DNA from: Aquibium sp. ELW1220
Lineage (GTDB): Bacteria; Pseudomonadota; Alphaproteobacteria; Rhizobiales; Rhizobiaceae
Assembly (NCBI RefSeq): GCF_030398385.1
Contig: NZ_JAOAOQ010000008.1
Span: 62,001-126,000, forward strand
DNA length: 64,000 nucleotides
Direction: 5' to 3'
Within the stretch, counting starts at the first letter, position 1. Each line of letters begins with the position of its first letter. Position numbers and translations under genes: made by a program. Under the pieces are notes generated by a model, which had not been told where the DNA came from, searched no databases, and was given only the letters and a program-made list of their open reading frames with translations. This document shows positions 52,032-60,997 of the stretch, in pieces.

Positions 52032-54080
52032 CTACCGCCTGGCGTCGAGCGCCGAGGCGAGGCGCACGAGCTGGAGGAACTCCGCGCGGTAGCCGAACGG
52101 GTCGGCGCCGCGGGCGGCGGTGGCGATGTCGATGATCCTGTCGTAGCCGAGGCCGGCCGTCTGGTCCGCGCCCCTCAGCTTCTGCCCGAAGGCGGCGACG
52201 GCGACCGAGAAGCGCTGGTCGTCGCTCGCCGCGTCGAAGCCGGCGATCTCGCTTGCGGCCGTCACCGGCGTCTCGATCAGGGTGGAGACGTCCTCCTGCG
52301 GCAGCTTGTAGCGGATCTTCACGAAGGCATATTCGTCGCCATGGGCGATGCCGGTCGCATTGTCGGTCTTCGCCTCGCCGTAGCGCAGGTCGTCGATCAT
52401 CTGCGCCGGGCTGCCCTTCGGCGTGATCTCGTAGATGGCGGTGACCGAATGGCCCGAACCGATGTCGCCGGCGTCGACGCGGTCGTTGTTGAAGTCCTCG
52501 CGGGCGAGCGCCCGGGTCTCGTAGCCGATCAGCCGGTATTCCGCGACGGTGGCCGGGTTGAACTCGACCTGGATCTTCACGTCCCCGGCGATCGTGAACA
52601 GCGTTGACGAGGCCTCCTGCACCAGCGTCTTCTCGGCCTCGGCCAGCGTGTCGATATAGGCGGCCGTGCCGTTGCCGTTCTGGGCGATGGTCTGCATCAT
52701 CTGGTCGTTGTAGTTGCCGCGGCCGAAGCCGAAGACCGACAGGAAGACGCCGCTTGCGCGCTTCGCCTCGATCAGCCGCTTCAGCTCCTCGTCCGAGCTC
52801 TGGCCGACGTTGAAGTCGCCGTCGGTGGCCAGCATCACCCGGTTGACGCCGCCCTCGATGAAGCTCTCCTGCGCCAGCCGGTAGGCCTGCCGCAGGCCCT
52901 CCTCGCCCGCCGTCGAGCCGCCGGCGTCGAGCCGGTCGAGCGCGGCCAGGATCTTTTCCTTCTCCGAGCCCGGCGTCGGCTCCAGCACGGTGCCGGCGCT
53001 GCCGGCATAGGCGACGATGGCCACACTGTCCTTCTCCGACAGCCGGTCGACCAGCAGGCGGAAGGCGTTCTTCAGGAGCGGCAGCTTGTCGGGCTGGTTC
53101 ATCGAGCCCGAGGTGTCGATCAGGAAGACGAGGTTGGACGCCGGCCTTTCGGCCGGCTGCAGATCATAGCCCTTGATGGCGACGTGCATCAGCTTCGTCT
53201 GCCCGTTCCACGGCGTCGGCATCACGCTCACCGTGGTGTTGAACGGCGTGGCGGCGTCCTGCGGACCCGGCCAGTCGTAGGGGAAGTAGTTGATCATCTC
53301 CTCGACGCGAACCGTGTCGGCCTGTGGCAGCACGCCGCTCTTCAGCGATGAGCGCACGAAGGCGTAGGAGGCGGTATCGACGTCGATCGAGAAGGTCGAG
53401 ACCGGGTTCTCGAGCGCCGAGCGCACCGGATTGGTGTCGAAGGCCTCGATGCGGTCGCGGTTCTCCTCCGCCAGCGGCAGCGCATCGACCGGCGCCGGCA
53501 GCACGGCCGGCGGAAATGGCTGGCTGGCCGCGCGGGCGCCGGGTGCCGCCTCCCGCGTCATCAGCCGCGCCGGCGCCTCGGGCGGCGGTGCAGCCGTCAT
53601 CGGCGCCGCGGCCAGGGGTGCCGCGTCGAAGGAGCGGTCGGCTTCCGCCGCCTCGCCGCCGAGAGCGAGGTCGCGGGCGGCCTCCTCGCGTTCGGCGGCA
53701 GGCGCCGCTGCCGGCGCCGGCTCGGCGGGCGCGGCCGTCTTCTGCGCCGGACCCTGCTCGACGCGACTGTCGACGAACGGACCCTGCCGGCCGAACGGGT
53801 TCTCGTTCACCAGCACGTAGGCGGCAAAGCCGGCCGCCGGTAGCGCCAGGATGCTGGCGATGGCGGGGGTGGAAAGAAGTCTGCGGTCCATGATCCTGCT
53901 CCAGAACGACGTTGTCCTGGTGCTGGGACGCTGCGGCCGCGCCGATCCTTGGGGCGCCTGCGAAGAATTTTCGTCGAAGGCCTGCATGGCCGCCGACAGC
54001 GCGCGGCGCTTCGCCGCCTCGTCGGGGCGCGGCGCGCGCTGATCGCGCAGGATGTCGAGTTCGTCCCTAGCCATGGTCAT
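52032..54080 (-). CDS. Membrane-anchored von Willebrand factor A protein (YfbK type)
   Basis: A 682-residue protein. A cytoplasmic N terminus (residues 1-65), one membrane helix (STPAIASILALPAAGFAAYV), an Ala/Pro-rich linker, a vWF-A N domain (NPVSTFSIDVDTASYAFVRS), a vWA domain with the MIDAS motif FLIDTSGSMNQPDK, and a C-terminal DUF3520 region make up the protein. The start overlaps the sigma factor stop (ATGA). In this family metal-dependent adhesion or complex assembly is suspected. The N-terminal segment could act as an anti-sigma-like part for the adjoining sigma factor. Confidence 0.88.
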   Translation of the reverse strand: MTMARDELDILRDQRAPRPDEAAKRRALSAAMQAFDENSSQAPQGSARPQRPSTRTTSFWSRIMDRRLLSTPAIASILALPAAGFAAYVLVNENPFGRQGPFVDSRVEQGPAQKTAAPAEPAPAAAPAAEREEAARDLALGGEAAEADRSFDAAPLAAAPMTAAPPPEAPARLMTREAAPGARAASQPFPPAVLPAPVDALPLAEENRDRIEAFDTNPVRSALENPVSTFSIDVDTASYAFVRSSLKSGVLPQADTVRVEEMINYFPYDWPGPQDAATPFNTTVSVMPTPWNGQTKLMHVAIKGYDLQPAERPASNLVFLIDTSGSMNQPDKLPLLKNAFRLLVDRLSEKDSVAIVAYAGSAGTVLEPTPGSEKEKILAALDRLDAGGSTAGEEGLRQAYRLAQESFIEGGVNRVMLATDGDFNVGQSSDEELKRLIEAKRASGVFLSVFGFGRGNYNDQMMQTIAQNGNGTAAYIDTLAEAEKTLVQEASSTLFTIAGDVKIQVEFNPATVAEYRLIGYETRALAREDFNNDRVDAGDIGSGHSVTAIYEITPKGSPAQMIDDLRYGEAKTDNATGIAHGDEYAFVKIRYKLPQEDVSTLIETPVTAASEIAGFDAASDDQRFSVAVAAFGQKLRGADQTAGLGYDRIIDIATAARGADPFGYRAEFLQLVRLASALDARR

Positions 54081-54640
54081 CGTTCCCGGGCCGGGCGCAT
54101 CAGCGCCTTCAGCCGTTTCCTGGCCTCGTGGATGTGCCACGACACCGTCGCCTCGGCGCATCCCATCACGTCGGACGCGGCGTCGTGGCTGAGCCCTTCG
54201 CCATAGACGAGCAGCACCGCCTCGCACTGCTTGGGCGGCAGCTGCCGCACCGCCTCCCACAGCGCATCGGCCGGATCGTCCGGCTCCGGTTCGACGACGG
54301 CCGCGGCCGACAGGGCATGAACGCCGTATGCCGCCACCCTGGTCGCCTCGCGGGCGACGCGGCGGCCCTGGTCGCGCGCCGCGTTCAGCGTCAGCTGGTA
54401 CAGCCAGGTGGTGAAGCGCCCCTCGCCGCGGAAGCCGGCGATCGCCCTGCCGAGCCGGATGCAGACCTCCTGGGCGATGTCCTCGGCATCCGCGCGGCGG
54501 CCGCACCAGCGCCAGGCGACGCGGAAGACGAAGTCGTAGTGGCGCTCGACCAGCGCCGCGAACGCATCGCGGTCGCCGGCCCGTGCCCGCGCCACGAGAT
54601 CGTCATCGGTTGCTTCAGCCTGTGCCGTCATCGCCATCAT
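54077..54640 (-). CDS. ECF RNA polymerase sigma factor
   Basis: A 187-residue sigma-70 family protein with only regions 2 and 4. Region 2 is LVERHYDFVFRVAWRWCGRR to EDIAQEVCIRLGRAIAGF and RFTTWLYQLTLNAARDQ; region 4 is QLPPKQCEAVLLVYGEGLSHDAASDVMGCAEATVSWHIHEARKRL. It heads an operon with the vWA membrane protein, which is likely to be its partner or sensor. The first Met or one three codons later may be the start. Confidence 0.92.
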   Translation of the reverse strand: MMAMTAQAEATDDDLVARARAGDRDAFAALVERHYDFVFRVAWRWCGRRADAEDIAQEVCIRLGRAIAGFRGEGRFTTWLYQLTLNAARDQGRRVAREATRVAAYGVHALSAAAVVEPEPDDPADALWEAVRQLPPKQCEAVLLVYGEGLSHDAASDVMGCAEATVSWHIHEARKRLKALMRPARER

Positions 54641-54909
54641 TCGTCAGTGAGACGCAGCCAGTCTGCCATTCCTTGGGGACGCGGCACGGATTTCTTTCGA
54701 CCACTCGTTTTAAGTCCGCCCATGCCGTGCAACAATATCGACGTCACATGGAAAAGGCGCGGCTGGCGGTCGGCACAACGAAGTCGACTTCAGCAGCCGA
54801 CAGCTTTTTCGCGCCTTCACGAGGACCAGACCATAACTCAACTCACTCAACGGACTGCACCCTTTATTCATAGTGCAGCCTTACATGCGGTAGCCCGATC
54901 AAGAATAAT
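54641..54909. other. Gene-free boundary between high-GC and AT-rich DNA
   Basis: Contains the presumed promoter of the ECF operon (minus). GC content falls steeply from about 54830 rightward, marking the start of the AT-rich segment. No convincing gene or repeat is visible. Confidence 0.4.
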
Positions 54910-55449
54910 ATGAAAGCGATAATGAAATATTTGAATTTCGCTTTCTTATTTATAATATTTGTTTCTACGATTATTTATTTTGCCTTTTCGTTTTTTACAC
55001 TATCTTTTATACCTTCGCTTTTCATTTTGAATAATATTTATCCTACAACATTCATTTTTGTTTTCTCTTTTGCAATATCTCTCTGGTTGAGGACTCGTGT
55101 ATTCGAAGAGATTACAAAGTCTCACTTCCATTTTCTGTCCGGAAAGATGTTGCTGTTCTATTTTTTTATCTTCTTTATAGTGAAATCGGCTCTCACGTAC
55201 CCATTGCCGTGGCTCTATACGTCTGTCTTCGGCCATCCCTACCAGGGACAATACCGCGTCACCGGGATCATCGGGAATGATCGAAAGTTCTGTCTCAATG
55301 TCACACTCTCCGGCGTAGATGAAGCCAGAATCTGCGCTCAGAATGTTTTCGCCAATGCATATCCGCGGAAACATGATCGAGTAATTCTTATGGGGAAACA
55401 GAGCATATTCGGAATTTCAATATCAAATGGTATTCATATTGGTCGGTGA
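54910..55449 (+). CDS. AT-rich gene for a small multispan membrane protein, probably acquired
   Basis: A 179-residue protein beginning MKAIMKYLNFAFLFIIFVST. Three or four hydrophobic helices (to about residue 100) are followed by a soluble 80-residue tail (TGIIGNDRKFCLNVTLSGV, ICAQNVFANAYPRKHDRVI). Codon use is dominated by A/T endings such as TTT, ATA and ATT, in sharp contrast to the surrounding GC-ending genes, so it was probably transferred from a low-GC donor. No family is recognised and no mobility gene is adjacent. Confidence 0.65.
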   Translation: MKAIMKYLNFAFLFIIFVSTIIYFAFSFFTLSFIPSLFILNNIYPTTFIFVFSFAISLWLRTRVFEEITKSHFHFLSGKMLLFYFFIFFIVKSALTYPLPWLYTSVFGHPYQGQYRVTGIIGNDRKFCLNVTLSGVDEARICAQNVFANAYPRKHDRVILMGKQSIFGISISNGIHIGR

Positions 55450-55734
55450 TTTCGCCGACGAAGGCTTCTGCAATACCATGCGCCCTCTGTACTTTTCGGG
55501 CTTTCGAACGGATTTTGTCGATGTGCCTGCGCCACCACATCACGATCTCTGTAGCGTGCAGGTCACAGCGGCGTGAGCCAGACGTGCCGTGGCGACCCTT
55601 GTTCTTTGCAGGTGCGAAGGCCACATAGGGGCGGACCGAGGAGAATGCCGGGGGGCTGAGTCGCCTTCCGACCGTTCTTGCTCGAACAGAGTTGGCCGGG
55701 ACCGCCGGCAAGGCACGCAAGCGACCCGCAGCCC
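55450..55734. other. Gene-free stretch after the AT-rich gene
   Basis: GC content returns gradually to the genomic level. Short open frames on both strands have no family resemblance, ribosome site or composition supporting them. It must contain the promoter of the cyclase gene. Confidence 0.4.
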
Positions 55735-57528
55735 ATGGACAACACCGCCACTCCCACCTCCCCTGTCCGCGGATCGCCGATCCGGGTCCAGCGGCGGCTG
55801 GCCGCGATCCTCGTGACCGACGTCGTCGGCTATTCCCGGCTGATGCATTCCGACGAGGCGATGACGCTCGAGCGCCTGCGCCGGCTGCGGTCGGAGCTGC
55901 TCGATCCCAAGCTCGCCGAGTACAGCGGCCGGCTGGTCAAGTCGACGGGCGACGGCATGATCGCGGAGTTCCACAGCGCGGTCGACGCCGTGCAGTACGC
56001 CGTCGACGTCCAGCGCGCCATCAAGGACAGCAACGCGCTTTCCCAGTCGCCGGGCCACCTGACGCTGCGGGTCGGCATCAATGTCGGCGACGTGGTGGTG
56101 GAAGGGGACGACCTGTTCGGCGACGGCGTCAACGTCGCGGCGCGCATCGAGGGCATCGCCCAGGACGGCGGCATCTGCATTTCGGGAACGGTCCACGACC
56201 AGGTGAAGGACAAGCTCGACCTCGTCTTCGAGGATCGCGGCCTGCGCAACGTCAAGAACATCTCGGAGCCTGTCCGCACCTTCTCGATCCGGATCGACGG
56301 CCAGTCCGCCTCCTGGCCCCTGCCGCCCACGGTTCCGGCCGAGTCCGCCTCGATCGCCGTCCTGCCCTTCGACAACATGAGCGGTGACGCCGAGCAGGAC
56401 TATTTTTCCGACGGCATCACCGAAGACATCATCACCGACCTGTCGAAGATCTCGTCGCTGCTGGTCATCGCCCGCAACTCGTCCTTCACCTACAAGGGCC
56501 GCGCGGTCGACGTGAAGCAGGTGGCGCGCGAACTCGGCGTCCGCCACGTGCTGGAAGGCAGCGTGCGGCGCGCCGGCAACCGCGTGCGCATCACCGCCCA
56601 GCTGATCGACGGGACGACGGGCGGCCATGTCTGGGCCGAGCGCTACGACCGCGTGCTGGAGGACATCTTCGCCATCCAGGACGAGATCACGCTCACCATC
56701 GTCAACGAGCTGAAGGTCCATCTCAAGCTCGGCGAGAAGGATCGCCTCTCGCAGCGCTACCAGCCCAACATCGAGGCCTACGACCTCGCGCTGCGCGGCC
56801 GCGAACTGATCTTCGGCGCGACGCAGGAACGCGTGGCCGAGGGTATCAAGCTGTTCGAGCGCGCCATCGCGCTCGATCCGCACCTGACCTTCCCGCATTC
56901 GGGCCTCGCCTTCGCGCACATCCTCGACTACGTCAACAACTGGACGAGTGACCCGCAGGGCACGCTCGATCTCGCCCACCGCACCGCCGAGAAGGCGCTC
57001 GAACTCGGTCCGGACGATGCGCTCGCCCACCGGGCGCTGGCGGTCTGCCTGCTGTGGGAGAGGCGGATGGAGGAAGCCTGCGCGGTGCTCGCCCGGGCCG
57101 TCGAGCTCGCGCCCGGCGACGCCGAAACGCACGTCACGCGCGGCAACATGCTCGTCTACATGCACGAGCCCGACCTTGCGATCGAATCGCTTGAAAAGGC
57201 CGTCCGCCTCAACCCGCGCTATCCCGACATGTGGCTCTATTTCCTCGCTCATGCCCATTACATGAAGGGCGAGTACGAGCTGGCGGAGCCGCTGCTGCGC
57301 GAGCGAATCGCGAAGTCCCCCAACACCGACGTCGCCCGCGTCCTGCTCGCCTCCACGCTGGGGCATCTCGGACAGAAGGACGAGGCGAAACGGGTCTGGG
57401 ACGAGGTCTTCGTGGTCAACCCGCGCTACTCGCTCGAACATCGCTCCCGCATCCTGCCCTACAAGGACCCGTCGGACTGGGAGCGCGTGCTGGAAGGCCT
57501 GGCGAAGGCCGACCTGCCGACGCGGTAG
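55735..57528 (+). CDS. Class III adenylate/guanylate cyclase with TolB-like and TPR regions
   Basis: A 597-residue signalling protein. The catalytic domain (residues about 20-185) has AAILVTDVVGYSRLMHSDEA, a metal Asp in TDVVGYS, and VKSTGDGMIAEF plus RVGINVGDVVVEGDDLFGDG. A TolB/FlgO-like domain follows (SIAVLPFDNMSGDAEQDYF, LLVIARNSSFTYKG, HVLEGSVRRAGNRVRITAQL), then several TPR repeats to the C terminus. This fusion is common in rhizobia. It makes cAMP or cGMP in response to unknown cues. The start may be the ATG at 55735 or an upstream one at 55678. Confidence 0.92.
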   Translation: MDNTATPTSPVRGSPIRVQRRLAAILVTDVVGYSRLMHSDEAMTLERLRRLRSELLDPKLAEYSGRLVKSTGDGMIAEFHSAVDAVQYAVDVQRAIKDSNALSQSPGHLTLRVGINVGDVVVEGDDLFGDGVNVAARIEGIAQDGGICISGTVHDQVKDKLDLVFEDRGLRNVKNISEPVRTFSIRIDGQSASWPLPPTVPAESASIAVLPFDNMSGDAEQDYFSDGITEDIITDLSKISSLLVIARNSSFTYKGRAVDVKQVARELGVRHVLEGSVRRAGNRVRITAQLIDGTTGGHVWAERYDRVLEDIFAIQDEITLTIVNELKVHLKLGEKDRLSQRYQPNIEAYDLALRGRELIFGATQERVAEGIKLFERAIALDPHLTFPHSGLAFAHILDYVNNWTSDPQGTLDLAHRTAEKALELGPDDALAHRALAVCLLWERRMEEACAVLARAVELAPGDAETHVTRGNMLVYMHEPDLAIESLEKAVRLNPRYPDMWLYFLAHAHYMKGEYELAEPLLRERIAKSPNTDVARVLLASTLGHLGQKDEAKRVWDEVFVVNPRYSLEHRSRILPYKDPSDWERVLEGLAKADLPTR

Positions 57529-57594
57529 CCGGCAGGCCTGCTCGGGACGCCGTCGACCACGCGGCCGCGCCACGATCTCGAACGGGCTTCTTCG

Positions 57595-58047
57595 TTACGG
57601 TCTTTCGCCGAGCAGGATCGCGAGGAGTTCATGCTTCTCGTCGGCGAACGGATTGACGACCGTCAGGCCTCCCCAGGTGAACCCTTCCTGCATGTCTTCC
57701 GACAGCAGCAGACGGCAGCCGGCGCTCGAGGCGACGCTCAGCACGACAGCGTCGCGGATTGCGAGCCCATGGTCTGCGGCAAGGTCCATCGCCTTCACCA
57801 TCGCGTCGGCGGTCGTGGGAACGACCGTGAACGCATCGCCCCAGCCGAGCATCGCCGCGCGCGCATCGCCACGGCTCCTGCCAGCCTTGCGCACGAGGAC
57901 GTTGAACAACTCGCCCAGGACCTGGACGGGAAGGATGGCCGATCGTCGTGGAATGCGCCCAAGCAGATCGAGCGCCACGGAGCGTCGACGGAGATCGTTC
58001 AGGCCCTAGGCATAGGCGAGAACGTTGGTGTCGAAGGCAGCCTTCAC
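57595..58047 (-). pseudogene. PIN-domain toxin gene (vapC-like) broken by an in-frame amber codon
   Basis: Reading from the GTG at 58047: KAAFDTNVLAYA, then TAG (58006-58008), then in the same frame GLNDLRRRSVALDLLGRIPR and a normal PIN protein (PVQVLGELFNVLV, LAIRDAVVLSVASSAGCRLL) to 57595. A single base change in a Glu codon (GAG to TAG) would explain it. The start overlaps the antitoxin stop (GTGA). Without readthrough, the first catalytic Asp (FDTN) is lost to any product starting at the internal GTG (57978). This is either inactivation, a suppressible stop, or a sequencing error. Confidence 0.85.
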
Positions 58048-58289
58048 CCCCGATCCTCGTAGAGTTCTTCCCGCGTCCAGGGTCCGACGTCGACCAGCGG
58101 CTGACCGGACAGCCGCGCCAGGAGCGCCGCTCGGGCTGCCGAGCCCGCGCGTTCGTCGGGTTCGGCGGGCAGAATCCGGGCGACCGCCTTGCCGTGGCTG
58201 GTGACGATGTAGGTTTTCCCCTCCTTCACGCCCTGCAGGATGCGGGAGAAACGACGATTGGCATCCGCGGCGGAAATGGCGTCGTCCAT
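58044..58289 (-). CDS. Phd/YefM-type antitoxin
   Basis: An 81-residue antitoxin with the Phd pattern: MDDAISAADANRRFSRILQ followed by GKTYIVTSHGKAVARILPAE, the DNA-binding and dimerising N-terminal part; the C-terminal portion (LVDVGPWTREELYEDRG) would neutralise the toxin. It is the intact partner of the broken PIN gene, so it may now function only as a transcription repressor or as an anti-addiction relic. Confidence 0.85.
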   Translation of the reverse strand: MDDAISAADANRRFSRILQGVKEGKTYIVTSHGKAVARILPAEPDERAGSAARAALLARLSGQPLVDVGPWTREELYEDRG

Positions 58290-58427
58290 GAGCGACCTCC
58301 AGAGTAGTGATATTCACTATATCATAGCTCACATAGCCATCGCTGTCATGGCCGTCCGGCTGCTTCGGGTCCGCTATCGGAAAAAGCGCATCGGCTTGAA
58401 CGGCAAGATTGTGCACCTCGGGTCCGT

Positions 58428-59732
58428 ATGGCAGAGAAATCCCGGCCGATCGTGCGACAAGACATGGAACGGATGCTGGAGCGATCTCGACGGAAGGCAT
58501 CTGACAACGGGCTGGAGAGAAATGGGACCGAGAAGTTGAAGCTCACCCTGTCCGGCTCGACCGTCTCGAGCGTCTCCGCTCCTCTGGTCAGCTTCATTCT
58601 CGTCAACTGGAACTACGGCCGCTATGTCGGCGCGACCATCGATTCCATCATTCGCCAGACCTATTCCCATTTCGAATGCCTTGTCGTCGACAATGGCTCG
58701 ACCGACGAGAGCGTCGAGATCATCCGCCGCCACATCGGCGACGATGCCCGCTTCCGAGTTCTCCGGCTGGACGAAAACATCGGCCAACTGGGAGCCGCGC
58801 TGATCGCCCTCGACGAGATCAATGGCCAGTTCGTGACGATCGTCGACGCGGACGACGAGCTCTTTCCGGACTTCGCGTCGATACACGTCCAAGTCCACCT
58901 GGCATCAAAGCGAAGCGTCGGGATAACGTCCAGCAACGTGTGCGAGGTCGATGGCGCGGGAACGGCCCTGACATCGTCCTACCACATGATCGACATCCAT
59001 CAGGAGCATGCGCGGAAGGGTTTGCGGGCCGGCTCGACGGTCCTGCGCCTCGCGACCGTCAGCGACGAGGCCTTCGCCGAACTGGACCGTCTGACGGCGT
59101 TCGTTCCGAGCCGCATCAAAGGCTGGCTCTGGTCTCCAGGCACCGGCAACATGATGCGCAGATCGATTGCCGAACTGATGAAGTTCAAGCCGGAACAGCG
59201 CAAGGTAATGCGGGCGGCCGATGCGCATTTCCTGCCGCTCTGCCACGCATTCGCCGGAACGGCGCTCATCGACATCCCGCTGTCCACCTACCGGATCCAC
59301 GGCCAGAACTATTTTGCGAGTCGGGAGTCGATAACCGGCATCAGGAGCGGGACGGCCGAATTCGTCGAGAAGAGCAAGCTCGACATGTACCAGAGCATCG
59401 ACCACCTGCTGAAGAATGCCGGCCACAACAGCTGGCTCCTTGCCGATGATTTCTGGCGCGTCATCGATCAGGCGACATGGCGAAATTCGAGCGAGCTGCA
59501 GGATTTCTATCGAACCCCGCTGGGCATCGACATCTTCCTGCGAAACGCGCCCGCCCTTCGACAGGCGGTCGGCGACCGCGTTTTCGTCCGCAATGTCTTC
59601 GCGCGATTCGGCTTCCGCCTGGGACGCCGGATCGTCGCGACGGGTTTCGGTGGTCAGATACCCCTCCAGGCATGGCTCCAGGGCCTGAGAATCGCCATGA
59701 GCAGGAGACGGTCCAGGGCCCTCCTGCACTGA
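58428..59732 (+). CDS. Family-2 glycosyltransferase
   Basis: A 434-residue protein. The GT-A catalytic domain begins at about residue 50 with LVSFILVNWNYGRYVGATID, and shows CLVVDNGSTDESVEIIRR and the DXD-like VTIVDADDELFPD. The C-terminal half is less typical. It probably adds a sugar to a surface polysaccharide. The first 45 residues are basic and may not be translated; a start nearer 58470 is possible. It is monocistronic. Confidence 0.87.
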   Translation: MAEKSRPIVRQDMERMLERSRRKASDNGLERNGTEKLKLTLSGSTVSSVSAPLVSFILVNWNYGRYVGATIDSIIRQTYSHFECLVVDNGSTDESVEIIRRHIGDDARFRVLRLDENIGQLGAALIALDEINGQFVTIVDADDELFPDFASIHVQVHLASKRSVGITSSNVCEVDGAGTALTSSYHMIDIHQEHARKGLRAGSTVLRLATVSDEAFAELDRLTAFVPSRIKGWLWSPGTGNMMRRSIAELMKFKPEQRKVMRAADAHFLPLCHAFAGTALIDIPLSTYRIHGQNYFASRESITGIRSGTAEFVEKSKLDMYQSIDHLLKNAGHNSWLLADDFWRVIDQATWRNSSELQDFYRTPLGIDIFLRNAPALRQAVGDRVFVRNVFARFGFRLGRRIVATGFGGQIPLQAWLQGLRIAMSRRRSRALLH

Positions 59733-59823
59733 TCTATCGGGGTCGTCGCAGACCTGCACGCGCGCGCCAGCACCGGGCGGCGTCTCGATGGCACTGTCCG
59801 AAAGGGACGGACCGACCCGCCGG

Positions 59824-60030
59824 TCAAAGCTCGAGCAGTTTTCTCAGCTCACCGGTATCGAAAACAAGATCCTCGCCAAGCTGCCGCGCAAACCCGTCGA
59901 ACCCGGCTGTCCTGATCGCTTCGAAGGTGTATGCAGTGTACAGCACCTTCTGATCGTCGCCGTGATGGCGGTAGACGGACATGCGCCCGCTTTCCTCCTC
60001 GATCATGATCGTATGGCTCCGTCTCGTCAT
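59824..60030 (-). CDS. Small conserved-type hypothetical protein, 68 residues
   Basis: The product starts MTRRSHTIMIEEESGRMSVY and continues YRHHGDDQKVLYTAYTFEAI to a Leu-rich end. It is an acidic small alpha/beta-like protein with no recognised family. The frame is open to 60186 but the upstream part has shadow-like composition, so the ATG at 60030 is preferred. No neighbour suggests a role. Confidence 0.5.
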   Translation of the reverse strand: MTRRSHTIMIEEESGRMSVYRHHGDDQKVLYTAYTFEAIRTAGFDGFARQLGEDLVFDTGELRKLLEL

Positions 60031-60260
60031 TTCCCATGCTCCAGGCGGCCTTGCTTGCAAAGCCGCGCTTGATCGCCTCGGGCGGCAGGCGCCCTTCATC
60101 CCGCGCAGGCACCTGTTCTGGGCTTTCGTCCAGCCCCGCAAGCGCACCGCCCCCTCCATCATCGGTTGCCATGCCTTCATCCGCAACCCGCAGTTCGCGC
60201 GGACATTGCCTCTCTTGGCGCCGCCGGGGTTCGCCGAAACCGCACGGCGCAGACGGCCCT

Positions 60261-60953
60261 TCAGGACCGGCCCGCAAACGCCGCCATGTGAAAAGCCTGC
60301 TGCTCGGGCGCGTAGCGATATGCGTGCCCCACGGGGCAGGCCCTGCGGTCGAGGCAGCCGCCGGAGGCGCAGGACTTTCCCACTGGCGAGCGGACATGGC
60401 CGAGGCAGGCCTCATAGGCGAATCCGGCTTCCCCATGGGCGCCGACCGGACAGGCCTTCAGGCAGGGTTTTCCGATACATGCGTCGCAGGGATGATGCTT
60501 CGATTGAGGTTCGACCTGGCCGAGCCCCAGCGGGGCGTCGAACAGCAGCGCTCCCCTGTAGGCGTGCCAGGGTCCGAAGACCGGATGCATGAGGATGCCG
60601 AGCGGCGACGGCCGTAGCCCTTCGGCGCGCATCGCCCAGGCCTGGAAGGGCAGCCAGGGCCTGTCCGAGGGCGAGACGGCGCGGGCGCCGAAGCGCGCCG
60701 CCACGCCGCCGATCACCACGCGCGACCAGGCGTCGAGCGGATCGGGCAAGCCCGCCGGCTGCGTCGCCCGCCAGGCGGCGAAGGCCGGCCAGATCGAGGA
60801 GCCGGCATGGCCGACGAGCAGCACGGCGCGGGCCGGCGCTCCGGACGGACCGGGCGGCACGGCTTCATCCTTGCCGAAGTCGATGCCGCCGCGCGCGATC
60901 AGCCCGTGAAAGGCGAGCGCGGCCGCGATTCCGTGGTGATCGATCGCATCCAT
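60261..60953 (-). CDS. Cysteine-rich Fe-S-type protein related to epoxyqueuosine-reductase-like ferredoxins
   Basis: A 230-residue protein. The N-terminal part (LLVGHAGSSIWPAFAAWRAT) has no metal motif. The C-terminal 80 residues contain CDACIGKPCLKACPVGA and CASGGCLDRRACPVGHAY, two CxxCxxxCxxxCP-like clusters able to hold 4Fe-4S centres, as in QueG-related proteins. It lies next to a dienelactone hydrolase on the same strand with a 44-nt gap. Its reaction is unknown. Confidence 0.78.
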   Translation of the reverse strand: MDAIDHHGIAAALAFHGLIARGGIDFGKDEAVPPGPSGAPARAVLLVGHAGSSIWPAFAAWRATQPAGLPDPLDAWSRVVIGGVAARFGARAVSPSDRPWLPFQAWAMRAEGLRPSPLGILMHPVFGPWHAYRGALLFDAPLGLGQVEPQSKHHPCDACIGKPCLKACPVGAHGEAGFAYEACLGHVRSPVGKSCASGGCLDRRACPVGHAYRYAPEQQAFHMAAFAGRS

Positions 60954-60997
60954 CCGGCTGGCCTCCTGCCCTCGCGCCAAGGCCTCCCGACCCCGCC

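Noticed and set aside
52341-53893. Several long plus-strand frames opposite the vWA gene
   Set aside because: Arg/Pro/Ala-rich shadow translations of the real minus-strand gene.
55388-55720. 110-codon minus-strand ORF next to the AT-rich gene
   Set aside because: It spans the composition boundary, overlaps the end of the AT-rich gene and shows no domain.
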